Source: Haliclystus octoradiatus (Eukaryota; Cnidaria; Staurozoa; Stauromedusae; Haliclystidae). Taken from it: DNA of 64,000 nt. This document shows positions 54,100 to 64,000 of the stretch, in pieces. Location of the stretch: NCBI GenBank assembly GCA_916610825.1, contig OU744452.1:650843-714842 (forward strand). The letters run 5' to 3'. Numbering within the stretch: position 1 is the stretch's first letter; the number at the start of each line of letters is the position of its first letter. The notes beneath the pieces were generated by a model that was not told the DNA's origin, searched no databases, and saw only the letters and a list, made by a program, of their open reading frames with translations. The position numbers and the translations under genes were made by a program.

Positions 54100-55290
54100 T
54101 ACATGAGATGTTTTCACGGGAGGTTGTAATTGTAATTCGTTGTCATGGTGATTTGTAGTAGAGAGACAGACATGAGAGTAGTGCCCAGTCTTTTTACAAT
54201 GACGACATATTGATTTCTCGGCAGGACATTTAGGACCATAATGAGATGAAAAACCACAATATTTACATGCAGGACGATTGATTGTTTGCACCTTTGTGTT
54301 TATTCTCTTTTGATTGTTCTTTTGTCGTTGACTTGTTTTTATTTCGTGTAAAAGCGGAAGCGGTAAAACTGTTGCTATTGTTATTTGTCAACGTGTGGGC
54401 GTTTGCGGTGGCAGCCTCCTCAGTTTGGAGAAATTTGAGTGTGTCAGCCAAATTCAAAGATGGCGTTTTGGCAATGACTTTACGTTTTATTTCTTCGTCA
54501 TTTAAACCAAGAATTAAAATAGCTGTCTCAAGATTTCTGGTGTAACTTTGTCAACATCTGCATAATCACTACTTTCCATTAAGGAAGTATAAAAATGGTC
54601 GATGGTTTGGTTGTCGCTTTGGCGAATAGTTAAAAAGCTTTGCCAGTCAAGATTCGTATTTCGTTTTGATCTGAGATGATCTTTGATTAAATTAAGAAGT
54701 TCGTCCGTCGTTAATATTGTAGTTCGGTCGATTTGTAAGACTCGTCGTATCATGCTTAAAAACCCAGGAGAACAAAGTCCCCAAAACGTAGCGACTTGGC
54801 GTTCGTGTGGTTGAAGTGATAAACCGATAAGGCTACAATAATTAAACCAGGTTTCTTGCCATTGCGAAAATATTTAAAATCAACATCTTCTTCTAATAAT
54901 GGTGGTGGTTTTTGCTGTACAGCGAACTGGTGGTGTCGATGATGTGGTGGACGTGCTTGTCGTCGAGTGAGTTGATGTTGGCCTTGTAAATAATGTTTTT
55001 CGTTGTAAAATGACACATTCGCTTGCTAACAGGACGATTTTCGAAAGTATTTATGTCATTTTCTTCAGAGTTGTCTTCGATAGGTTGTAATGTAACTACA
55101 GCCAGATGAGCCAATTGATAATTTTGCAATGCTGTTTTTGCTTGTTGACAAGATAGTTCTGAGGCATTTTAAATCATTAATATTACGTATGTGTGTTTCA
55201 ATTGTATCGAAGAAATTGATAGAAGAATCAAGACGATCTAATGCACGACAAGTAAGACTTTTATAGCCAGTACGAGAATTTTTTTGCAAG
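54100..55290 (-). pseudogene. Gag region of the LTR element, with frameshifts
   Basis: The Gag core reads DELLNLIKDHLRSKRNTNLD, then WQSFLTIRQ and DHFYTSLMESSDYADVD, followed in another frame by LADTLKFLQTEEAA. Two CCHC zinc knuckles, CKYCGFSSHYGPKC and CRHCKKTGHYSHVC, lie at about 54190-54270. The N-terminal part spreads over three frames between 54750 and 55290. At least one frameshift lies near 54530. With nearly identical LTRs, these breaks may have been present in the source copy. Confidence 0.78.
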
Positions 55291-55386
55291 TTGAAGAGAT
55301 TCCATTGTAATATATATAATGGTAAGAGTAAATAATGAATTCGGTAATGTTAATCTCCGCGAAAAGGTAAATAAATCACTGCGCCA

Positions 55387-55628
55387 TGTTGTGAGTGTGT
55401 AAAGTGTTGTGTAAACGCAAGTAAAGACAACAAAGATAACACTCAATAAATTCAAACTTATAATGATAATAATAATGTAAATACTAAATAGGGTTGCTAC
55501 AGTAGAACCAACCATCTACTGAGCTAAACACCAACTGATTATCATATTGAAGTTAGGGTTGCCTCTTGGGAATATATTGGCTTACTCATTAATCTAGAGT
55601 CTAATATTAAATTATAGGGAATACAACA
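55387..55628 (-). repeat. 5' LTR (element reads on the minus strand)
   Basis: 242-bp LTR adjoining the GTATG duplication at 55629-55633. Confidence 0.92.
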
Positions 55629-55633
55629 GTATG

Positions 55634-56686
55634 TTAAATGTGCAACCAGTTTCAGATAAATTAGTGGGTGCTTTTAGAAGCACCAAGCAATTGTAATTTG
55701 CCAACGAATAGGTTTTCCAGACTTTTCAACTTTACGACTTCATGTTTTTGCGAAGCAAATATTGAGCTGCTGTTTGTTCAAGCATCGTCAAATAACGTCA
55801 AAAATTTCAAAGTTAGAGAAACCATAGTTTATCATGTGCTTACCTTTTTAGCGATATACATTCTCGACTACAGTGTGTCTAGAACCATAGAATAATCAAA
55901 TAATAATGACATTCAGAAATTAAGATTTATGCCGTCGACTATTTGACTTGATAATAAAAGTTTTTTCCAAATCCCGTTAATCATAAATTTGTTATTGTGA
56001 AGTGTAATCAAGTGTTCCATTTTTCATGAAGAAATATAAAGTGTAATTTTAATTTTAAGTCACAGGTTTCCTTCGTTTTACGTCTGCTGCTGATCGCCAT
56101 TTGTTCAGACATTTCAGATAACTTGCGTGTTATAGGCTTTGGCGGCACAATCAGAGCACATTGACAGCTTTGGATATGTTACGGCACATGCGCGTACAGG
56201 TAGTCACAACTTCGATCTGTTTCATTTGCACCAGTCGCCGTTCTCTCCTCTCTAATCAAGCTGACTGAGACTGAGTCAAAGTCTATCCTTTATGGTCAAT
56301 TGCGTTTTCTTTCAATATTTTCATGCTGCTTTGTATCCAATGAACACATTAATCTGCTTTTGATAACATTCAAAACCGAGATTTGGTGAGAATAAAAGAT
56401 AGAACTCGAAATATGTCAAATATAAACCTACGAGACACGACAAAAACATTTCTTGTTTTATTTGAAAAAAAAAAGTATTTTGTCAAATAAAATATATAGT
56501 AAGATGAATGAAAAGCTATGTCAATATCAATATTCGAAATGTTTACTTGGATAAGTGAGTAGAGATTTGGTTAGCAAATTTAGTTGGTTTGTATTATCTC
56601 CTATTTCAAGCCTTCACAGAACGTAATCTGACCTGTGTCAACTATATCACAAAACTGCTAGCTTATATTAAATTACATCTTAAAAT
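55634..56686. other. No gene recognised; upstream region of the DUF229 gene
   Basis: AT-rich DNA. The 75-codon frame at 55668 has no domain. No promoter motif can be supported. Confidence 0.4.
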
Positions 56687-58024
56687 ATGGGTCTTCCGGT
56701 AAACAAAACTACAAGCTGGGGTCCTTTGGCAACGGAAAAGTTTTCATATGGAAAAGTAGCATTTATAATGCAAATCCGAAAAGCTTTTGTCCTATTAACG
56801 CCATGGCTATTGCTGCTGATTTTTCTACAAGTTGTTTTATATGAAGTCAATGTTTATTATTTGTCAAATATTAGTCAAAGAAAAACATTTCCAACATTAC
56901 TACACCCTGAAAGAAATGGAAGGCCAAAGAATTATTATAATAAATTGGCGAAAATTGTTGACAACGACGTTATCACAACACCAAAGCTTGTAAGGCAAAA
57001 CGTCGCAAAATTGATTAAATCTGGACGCGTTGCTGTCGCAAACTCTACATCCTTTCCACTGAAAAAGATAATACAGAAAGTTGGGAGAATTAAAAAGCGA
57101 GGTCGGATTTCAGCTCCTGGAGATCGATCCGTCTGCGGAGTTCATATCGGAGGTATGTCAAAATCAAAATTCATAGAAGCCGGTACATCAATAGAAAATT
57201 GTAACTTAATTAAAAGTTATAACGCAAAGTCGTGTAAGCATTTGAGGAAAACATTCAAACATCAAGATAATTTAGAGAGTTGCGGAAAAGAAAATATTTT
57301 ATGCCAAGAAATCAGCCAGACAGGTGAATTCAACTGTAGCAATCGGCTATGTGGTGAGTCAAAAATGCCGGAAAGATTATTTATTTTGGGACCAGATTGG
57401 CAGAATGGTAAATTAAAAGAATTTGGTAACTACACTAACAGTAACAAAGTTGAAATTCGTTTGAAAGAAGTTAGAGCAGAACTTTTTGCACAAAATTTAG
57501 AATTTGTTATTCTTGAATGCAGAGCACGAAATATTTCACAAATAATTATTTTTAAACCTCAGTTGAGACAACCAAAGCTAGAAACTCAAAATAGAATTAA
57601 CAATATGCCACATTTGAATATTATTATTATTGATTCGTTATCAAGAGAACATTTTTTTCGTATGTTACCTCAAACTAAAATACAATACTTCAAATAAATC
57701 AAAATCCAGTTAAACATTCTACAGAAATTATGGATTTTCGATATTTCCAAGCAGTTCATGGTCACTCAAATGGAAATGGTAGAGTGTTATATACAGGAAA
57801 ATCATTTCCAAAAACTGAAGATTTCCCTATAGAAAAGGGATGGAATAATTTGGGTTTTTCGCATGTTACACTGACAAATCATTGGAAAAAGCAAGGATAT
57901 CAAATTACTTTACAAGATGATTGCTGTTGGATTTATTGGTGGTGTATGAGAATGGACTTGGGGCGTGCTTCCAATTGGTCAGTTATGAAAGAAAAAATGA
58001 AAACAGCCTTTGTTGATAAAACAG
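56687..58024 (+). CDS. DUF229 (alkaline-phosphatase/sulfatase-like fold) protein, exon 1, with a frameshift
   Basis: A type II membrane protein with its large domain facing the lumen or outside. MGLPVNK...; a signal-anchor helix lies at about 33-53 (FVLLTPWLLLLIFLQVVLYE). A Cys-rich region follows, then HLNIIIIDSLSREHFFRMLP, the start of the DUF229 core with its metal-binding Asp. At about 57690 the frame must shift: the first frame stops after TKIQYFK, and QINQNPVKHSTEIMDFRYFQ followed by AVHGHSNGN continues one frame over. The exon length is one base short for the phase at donor ACAG|GTAATT. This is a single-base deletion, from decay or a sequence error. Function of DUF229 proteins is unknown. 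Confidence 0.85.
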
Positions 58025-58974
58025 GTAATTTGCTTTTATATCTGTTATCAAGGGTCACCTGTCTATAACGGTCATGCCAAGAAAGTCTGTTTTGATTTCC
58101 TAATTCTTACCTGTGACCAACTTTATTACCTGTTGCTACGATCACCTGTCTAATGCGGTCATTTTAGGAGATTCGCTTAGAACGACTTAGTCAAAGCCCT
58201 ACTATAAATAATATCCAACTAAAATAATCACCAATCATCTAGTCTTTGAGCCGCCATACAAAACCGCTTATGTTAACTAATGCATTGAACTAATGCGTTC
58301 ATCGCCAATATTTCTAGTATATATTAGTAAAGTTTAGTGGTGGTAAGGAATTTCGATAACGTGCCAATTGAGCTCGGTTTCGGTTTATCGCCTTTTCGAG
58401 TTTGAATATGACTCTCATTATCAAATTTACTCAATCGGAAGGCATATACTACAGTTTAACAGGTGGTCTTTATATATAGGGTTGATTCGATAGAAAATAC
58501 ATATTTTAAACATACCGAGAGTGACCACTCTAAGACTGATAGTCGCTTTATAGGGATGACCATATACAGGTTTAACTGTAATTCAACATTGAGAAATTTA
58601 CCCAAAGTTTAGTGTACAGTATAAAAGTTTCAGACTCTCACAGATATAATTTTCAATTGGCTGTACCCATCTCTGAATGTGCAAATATACCCATGATTAT
58701 TCGATTTATCATACCTTTGCAAAAACTTTTGTTGAGCCTACAGCCACTAAACCATGAAAATGGCATGAAAGTGTCGTGAAAATACGATGAAATGTAGAAA
58801 GGTGAATACCACACGCTTTTAAGCCATGAAAAAGTTTGAAAACCATGAAAACATCCATATTCACAATATTAAAATGTGAAAATTCCATGAAAATGCCATG
58901 AAATTTCACGTTTTTTCATGGTTTTGGAGTCCGTAGTGAGCAGTTTCAAGATTTCATTCATTCTTATATTTTAG
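58025..58974 (+). other. DUF229 intron
   Basis: 950-bp intron, donor GTAATT and acceptor TTATATTTTAG. It contains a degenerate CCATGAAAA repeat block (58745-58923). Confidence 0.85.
58745..58923. repeat. CCATGAAAA-rich inverted repeat block
   Basis: CCATGAAAATGGCATGAAAG at one end and CACGTTTTTTCATGG at the other are inverted, with more ATGAAAA words between. It may be a short TIR element. Confidence 0.5.
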
Positions 58975-59990
58975 GACTTTTACTAGCAAATTGTTATATT
59001 CTGAAGCAAAACGGTGTCAAGACACAATTCTCTGGTCCCGATAAAGTTTGTTTAAATGGTCGTCATCATCACTCATATTTCTTTGAATATGTTACAAACA
59101 TCAACACCCTATCTGGAGTTCCCCCAACTGCAAGTATAACATGGCTAAATGTCCCACACGATCAAAAAAGTATTCGAACACAAACACTTGATAAAGACTT
59201 ATCTCAGCTTATCACAACATTATCAGATGATACTATGAATAGTATAACATTGATTTTAGCAGATCATGGGAATACGTATACATCGTTCGGTGCTTTTTAC
59301 GACGAAGGAAAATTTGAAATGTATCATCCTTTCATGTTAATGATTTTACCGTCAAAAATTAAACAATATCTAGGAAATAATGTTATACAAAATTTATATA
59401 AAAATCAATTTAAAATGGTAACTATTGAAGATGTCCATTATGCAATTAAAACATTTGGTAATTATAAAAAAAAAAAATTTGAAGAAGGCTTATTTAGATA
59501 TATTCCTAAATCACGATCTTGTAGTACTGCTAATTTGGCAATTTCTGCACAGTGTATTTGCCAAGGATGGACGGAGGCTGTAGAAAATTCAGACAGTTAT
59601 TTAACCATATCAAAATACTTATTGAATATTATAAATAAGAAACGAAAAAAACAACTAAATAAGAATTTAGTTCGTTATAAATGTAAGCATTTATCACCTG
59701 TATATGTTGATAATATAAATAGAAGATTATTAGAAACAACATATATTTATTCGATGAATGTTTATGTTGCCGCTGGAAAAAAATCTAAAAATTCTATAGA
59801 TAAATTTAAATTTGATTTTTCTTTCACTCGTGAAGCAGAAGATGTATTAAATGATATAGATATCAATAAATTATATAAAGATATTAAAATGTTATCAGTC
59901 GAACGAGTTTCCCATTATGCAATTTATGAAAAATGCGCAGATAAAGGAGATAAAGGTGTAGATGCAAGTTGGTGTATTTGTGATTTGTAA
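58975..59990 (+). CDS. DUF229 protein, exon 2
   Basis: This exon continues at phase 1: GLLLANCYILKQNGVKTQF, CLNGRHHHSYFFEYVTN, ASITWLNVPHDQ and LILADHGNTYTSFGAFYDEG. ADHG is the conserved metal-binding DHG of the phosphatase/sulfatase-like fold. Six or more cysteines near the C-terminus (CSTANLAISAQCICQGW; ASWCICDL) suggest disulfides of a secretory-pathway protein. The stop is followed at once by AATAAA. Confidence 0.9.
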
Positions 59991-59996
59991 AATAAA
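59991..59996 (+). promoter_or_regulatory. AATAAA directly after the DUF229 stop codon
   Basis: A hexamer immediately after the stop; usable as a polyadenylation signal giving a very short 3' UTR. Confidence 0.5.
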
Positions 59997-60123
59997 ATAG
60001 ACACATTATATTTAAAGAAATATATAAAAATTATGTTTGTGACTTAATTGTCTTGTGCATATTGGCATCCCCACAACTACAAAATGTATCCTGTCTTATA
60101 GTTGTAGTACAGCTGTTCTCAGA

Positions 60124-60245
60124 GGGTGGATTAGCTCAGATGGCAGAGCAACCGAATTTCAGATATGGTCATATCTGATCGACTGTGGTTAAACCCCCTG
60201 AAGGTCAACTCAGCTTTGACTTTATCTAAAACATAAAACGATTAC
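60124..60245 (+). mobile_element. tRNA-derived SINE (head and adjoining body)
   Basis: GGGTGGATTAGCTCAGATGG followed by CAGAGC is a clear tRNA 5' half with an A box. GTGGTTAAACCCC is a decayed B box at the right spacing. The next block, GAAGGTCAACTCAGCTTTGA, resembles the AAGGTCGACTCAGCCTTT signature seen after the tRNA head of several invertebrate SINEs. The 3' end is not placed; GC-richer sequence continues to about 60510 and may be the body. Confidence 0.65.
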
Positions 60246-60949
60246 CATCTAAGGATATGGCGGATGGCATATTCCAGAGGTAATTGCATTGTGAGTAGCT
60301 GCGGCGCATCGTTGCGAAATGACAATCAAGACCTTTGTATCATGAAATCTGGTGAAATTGATCTGCAGTGTCGCGGCTGAGATCAATAAGGATGATTTTA
60401 CATCATTGCTCTCAGCGAAAAGAGCCACTCATCTAGAAATAGAGAATGGTACGGGGTGTCTTCGGTTGGATGATACCGTCTCAATTACTATTTCTCGGTT
60501 ATGAGATCAATATACGGACTTACTATTTTAGCAAGCCTGATTTTTCATTCTACTGAATTTGTGTACAATAACATATTAGAAATTTATTCCAGTGATCTAC
60601 CAGTTTGATCATATAATACGCTGTTTGTTCTGCATTAATAGCTACCAATGGAACAGAGAATCATTTTCAAAATATTTCTATAATGTCTAGTTATCATATT
60701 AATAAATACTTTTGAACGATTTGTTGACTGAATTCAAATACAATTTTAAAATAAAATTTATTCTGTCTAAAACTTGTATATTTGACGACCTGTGATATCA
60801 ATACTTTCATACACGTCTCAGCGCCTTAACCGATTATCCGATTGCATATCCAGGATCAGGATAGTGATTGTGTTGCTGTCCTTACAAAGTGTTTGTTATA
60901 TTTATAGTTATAATTACATTATGTATTTATGTCAATTCGTTATTATAGG
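60246..60949. other. No further feature recognised
   Basis: Possible SINE body to about 60510, then AT-rich DNA. Confidence 0.35.
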
Positions 60950-61715
60950 GCCCATAGAGGTATAAGTACTAGAGCCCTAACCACGTGACTTCTCTTTAGA
61001 TGCAGATGTATTCACAGTGGCCATATTGTTGGAGGATAGAATCTTCAAATTTAATGCACAAGTTAACGGAGTTTTCCGATTCTTTTTTACTTTTATGCTA
61101 TCTTAGGCAACATGGTTTAATTTTGGTATAATCGAAACACTGTACCATTGGCACGTGACATGAATTCATTTTTCTACGGTAAAGATTTTCAACTTTTTGA
61201 AGCACAAGTAATTTTTGATTGGTGTTTTTTGTGGAGATGTTATTCACGACGAAGCACTGCAATATTATTCCGTAAATGTTCAACAAAAGGTAGTGTTGAA
61301 TCAAGCATAGACAATTGTTTCTTGGTTGTTTTGGTTAACACCTATTTTGAAATTTTGAACAATTAAATTGTCGAAAGTATGATTTATTACGAATTATTAT
61401 CGGCGATTTTATTTACCTCCAGGCCCCTTCAGCTTGTGTTCACACGACAATACCATGTAAAATGTTGTTCAAACATAAATATCTTTCAAAGAAGCAGTTA
61501 AAAATGATTTAACTGATCAGTTAAAATGATCAACCGCTGTTAACCAGTTTTCTAAAGGAGTAAAACTTTCTCCACTCAAAACAGCTGATCATAGCTGCCT
61601 AAACATCACAACGTCATTGTTTTTCCTTCCAAGAAAGTGGAGGAAGTCAGCGACAGGGGAGGTAACATGGTTAGTGCTCTACATCTCCCCCATGATAGGG
61701 CCCCACTGAAATTCG
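60950..61715. mobile_element. Candidate TIR element with imperfect ends
   Basis: The left end ATAGGGCCCATAGAGG, with AGAGCCCTAACCACGTGAC further in, pairs loosely with the right end (inverted) GGGGCCCTATCATGGGGGAG and AGAGCACTAACCATGTTAC. Short frames at 61098-61366 show no domain. Confidence 0.45.
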
Positions 61716-62170
61716 CGTATGTGAGTGGACCCTAGACAAAGAATAAATTTCATTCATTAAAGTGCATATTACACCAAAATATGTTTTTTGGGAATCGGGT
61801 AGGCCATGCAAAATAGATAGGAATGGCGACAATAATTTTTCGATTTGAACTCTTGTAAGCTGAGTTATTTAATGTTGAAAGTACCATATTTCAAAAATAA
61901 TGCTCCTTCGAAAGTCGGAGCTCATGTCGAAATGTATAGCCTGCTTACCAGCAACCATCTCGGGGCTGGTACGCAAGCTAGGTTTACCTTTACAAATATT
62001 TAAATGTATAGTTTCGCACAAACTGAATTTGATTTTCTTGCTAACACTATATCGAATAGAATAAAACTACGCCAATGAAAAACAGAAATATTTACTAATT
62101 GGTCTACGCCTGTTGATTTTATCTCAACGTACTTTTGTTATAAAAACCTAATCCTGGTTGTATTACTTGT
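61716..62170. other. No feature recognised
   Basis: AT-rich sequence preceding the Gypsy RNase H scrap. Confidence 0.4.
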
Positions 62171-62487
62171 ACTCTTGCTACGGATGCATCTAATTACGCC
62201 GTAGGAGCAGCTCGACATCAAACTACACCCAATGATCCTGTACCTCTTGGCTTACTTAGTCGTAAAATATCTTCTGCTCAGAATAATTATTCTACCTTTG
62301 ACAAAGAAAAACTAGCATGTATACATTGTATTTCAAACCACTCATCGAAGGACGTCAAGTCACACTTTTTACTGATCATCATCATTCAGCAGAAGCATTC
62401 ATATCTTATCGACCACGCCCATCTGACCGACAACAGCGACATCGTTCAATCCTGGCTGCACACTGTTATATTACCAAGATATAGTAT
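62171..62487 (+). pseudogene. Ty3/Gypsy RNase H fragment, frameshifted
   Basis: LATDASNYAVGAARHQTTPN and LLSRKISSAQNNYSTFDKEK then LAC are the RNase H signature (DAS; the YSTFDKEL-like motif). After about 62335 the frame shifts to EGRQVTLFTDHHHSAEAFIS. It is isolated, with no LTR or pol neighbours. Confidence 0.88.
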
Positions 62488-64000
62488 TTGATAATCAATC
62501 AAAACAGCAGTATTTGTTATGTCTCTATTCAACGTGATCACATGATTGACTGATAACCCTTTGGTAGCCTCCTACTGATACTCCTCCTACGGGTGCTATA
62601 CTAAACAAGGCTAAGTATGCATTATACAACATCATTCTTCTTTTCATTGAACAAAACGTAAGATATAAAATTCTCTATAAAATAGTAACTGATTATCTTA
62701 ATCACTACTAATGTATTGAGTGCAAAAGTTGGATAATTGAGATATAACATTAATTTCGTATTTTATTTTTATTTTATTTATTTTATAGTAACTATATTGT
62801 TTATATATGTGTATCTATATATGTTTAGAACATATCGAGGATCTGCTACGATTTATTCTTGCAATTTGATTGGTTAACGCCAATAACGCCATTTCACCAT
62901 AGCCGAGCTTGACTCCGTCGATTTCAAGAAATTTATGAAATTACCAAACAACCGATAATTATTTAAAAATGACATTATAAACTGGCAAGTAATAAAAAGT
63001 AAAAAGCAAATACAGTGAATATTTGTAGAGTCATATACAATTTCATTGAGTTACTGTTTCATGCGGTGCCTCAGTTGTTCAAAATGAATCAAATGGCTCC
63101 CTGGGTGAAATATCTAAGCTAGTAAACAAACATGTTTAAAATGTATAGAAATATTTTGCACAAATTAACAATTCAAAAACAATTTGTCTAACTTTTACAG
63201 TATTGATAATTGTAAAAACAATAACATAACTTCATTTAATTAATACATTCCTTCGTCCTTTTATGGCCAGTTTTTTCTTCCTAGATATAAGTATAAGCAC
63301 TAACTGGCATAGAAAGGAAAGCTTTCGGTAAGCTATCAAAACCAAAACATAGGCTAAACAAATTCAACCGCTAAAATTTCAAATAATTAAACCATTTCTC
63401 TAAATGAAAGTTAGCAACATTAGATAATCAGTTAGCTAAAAAGTTATCATAAATTCAATAATCTGCTCTTTTAAATAGGCAATTAGCAAACATTTAGTCA
63501 ATAAATCTTTCTTAGTTTCATTTCTTTCTTCACGTTCACGGCTTTTTACGAAATTCTTCAAATTATAGGTAAGAAACATTTTCTTTCCTTTTCAAGTTTT
63601 TCCAGTCAGTTTTCCATAATGAATAACACACATAAGAACATAAAAAATATTGTTTATAGATAAGAATCCATCACTATGTAAGAAAACGATGTTACACATC
63701 CATTCTTTTAATTTCAAGAAGAGAAATATAAATTTCCCGATATCAATTTTTCCTCGCAGCTTTTAGTTGATTTAAAAAAGACAAGTGTAAAGCTCTAGAC
63801 TCAGCTTTCTTCCGGTGACGTCACGAAAATAGGAGAATTGCATACTTGATCATGGATTGTAATGATCAGAAAATGCTCTGAAAAAACAAACAAAAACATT
63901 CACAAATCGGGGTTGGCTATGTTCTAATAAACAAATAGTTCATACTTTCCGTGAACTATGCTCTGATAGCACCACTAGAGTCACTTAAGGAGAAAACTAA
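62488..64000. other. No feature recognised
   Basis: AT-rich DNA to the window's end. Both strands were read for coding motifs, tRNA boxes and long repeats without a supportable hit. Confidence 0.4.

Larger units (their letters stand above)
53297..55633 (-). mobile_element. LTR retrotransposon lacking RT and integrase, with GTATG duplications
   Basis: LTRs 53302-53542 and 55387-55628 begin TGTTGT and end ACAACA and differ by about one base. The flanks are GTATG on both sides (53297-53301, 55629-55633). Read on the minus strand, a purine tract AAAAAGGGGAGA abuts the 3' LTR and TGGCGCAGTGATTTATT follows the 5' LTR as a candidate primer site. Only gag and protease sequences lie between. It is therefore a non-autonomous Gypsy-like element that needs an enzyme supplied in trans. 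Confidence 0.92.

Noticed and set aside
61098-61366. Short frames on both strands, considered as a THAP-like remnant
   Set aside because: Cysteine and histidine spacing does not fit a THAP domain on either strand.

Overview
The window is AT-rich, intron-bearing animal DNA. Evidence for this is a spliced LRR-Roc-COR (Roco) gene, a caspase, a DUF229 protein and an EF-hand gene, embedded in dense transposon debris: an ISL2EU-type DNA transposon with a THAP transposase, a Penelope-like element with hammerhead ribozymes, Ty3/Gypsy pieces, a Jockey/CR1-like LINE and many short TIR elements. I see no bacterial operon, CRISPR array or phage. An invertebrate, probably aquatic (tunicate or cnidarian are possible), fits the content, but the species cannot be named from this sequence.

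Layout. 1-6.9 kb is a patchwork of non-autonomous TIR elements: a 210-bp tandem duplication, two inverted copies of one ~0.9-kb element, a 43-bp palindrome and a further 0.8-kb TIR element. 6.9-38.1 kb (minus strand) holds the main gene model, eleven exons reading from 38068 down to 6914. An LRR exon is followed by a Roc GTPase (its P-loop is split by an intron), a COR domain, two tiny linker exons and a complete two-exon caspase catalytic domain. All ten junctions I placed have GT..AG sites and compatible phases. Exon lengths sum to 3780 nt (1260 codons including the stop), so the model encodes a possible LRR-Roc-COR-caspase fusion of about 1259 residues. The introns carry a complete 5.17-kb ISL2EU-like transposon (16297-21462), at least five TIR elements, a LINE scrap, a tRNA-like sequence and a broken copy of the gene's own first exon.

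38.3-47.4 kb is retroelement territory: a second broken Roco 5' fragment, a 5'-truncated LINE with a long open RT frame, and scattered Gypsy gag, RT/RNase H and integrase pieces in both orientations. 48.4 kb has a single-exon EF-hand (calflagin-like) gene. 49.0-52.6 kb is a long (TAA)n array containing a Penelope-like element with identical 316-bp direct repeats, each bearing a type I hammerhead ribozyme; the array then runs into a 200-N gap. A ~195-bp tandem repeat follows. 53.3-55.6 kb is a young LTR element with perfect 5-bp target duplications that carries only gag and protease. 56.7-60.0 kb is a two-exon DUF229 gene with one apparent frameshift. The remainder holds a tRNA-derived SINE, a TIR element, a Gypsy RNase H scrap and unassigned AT-rich DNA.

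If the fusion model is right, the main gene joins a leucine-rich sensing module, a GTPase/dimerisation module and a caspase-8-like protease in one chain. If it is wrong, the window still holds a Roco gene and a separate caspase gene downstream on the same strand.
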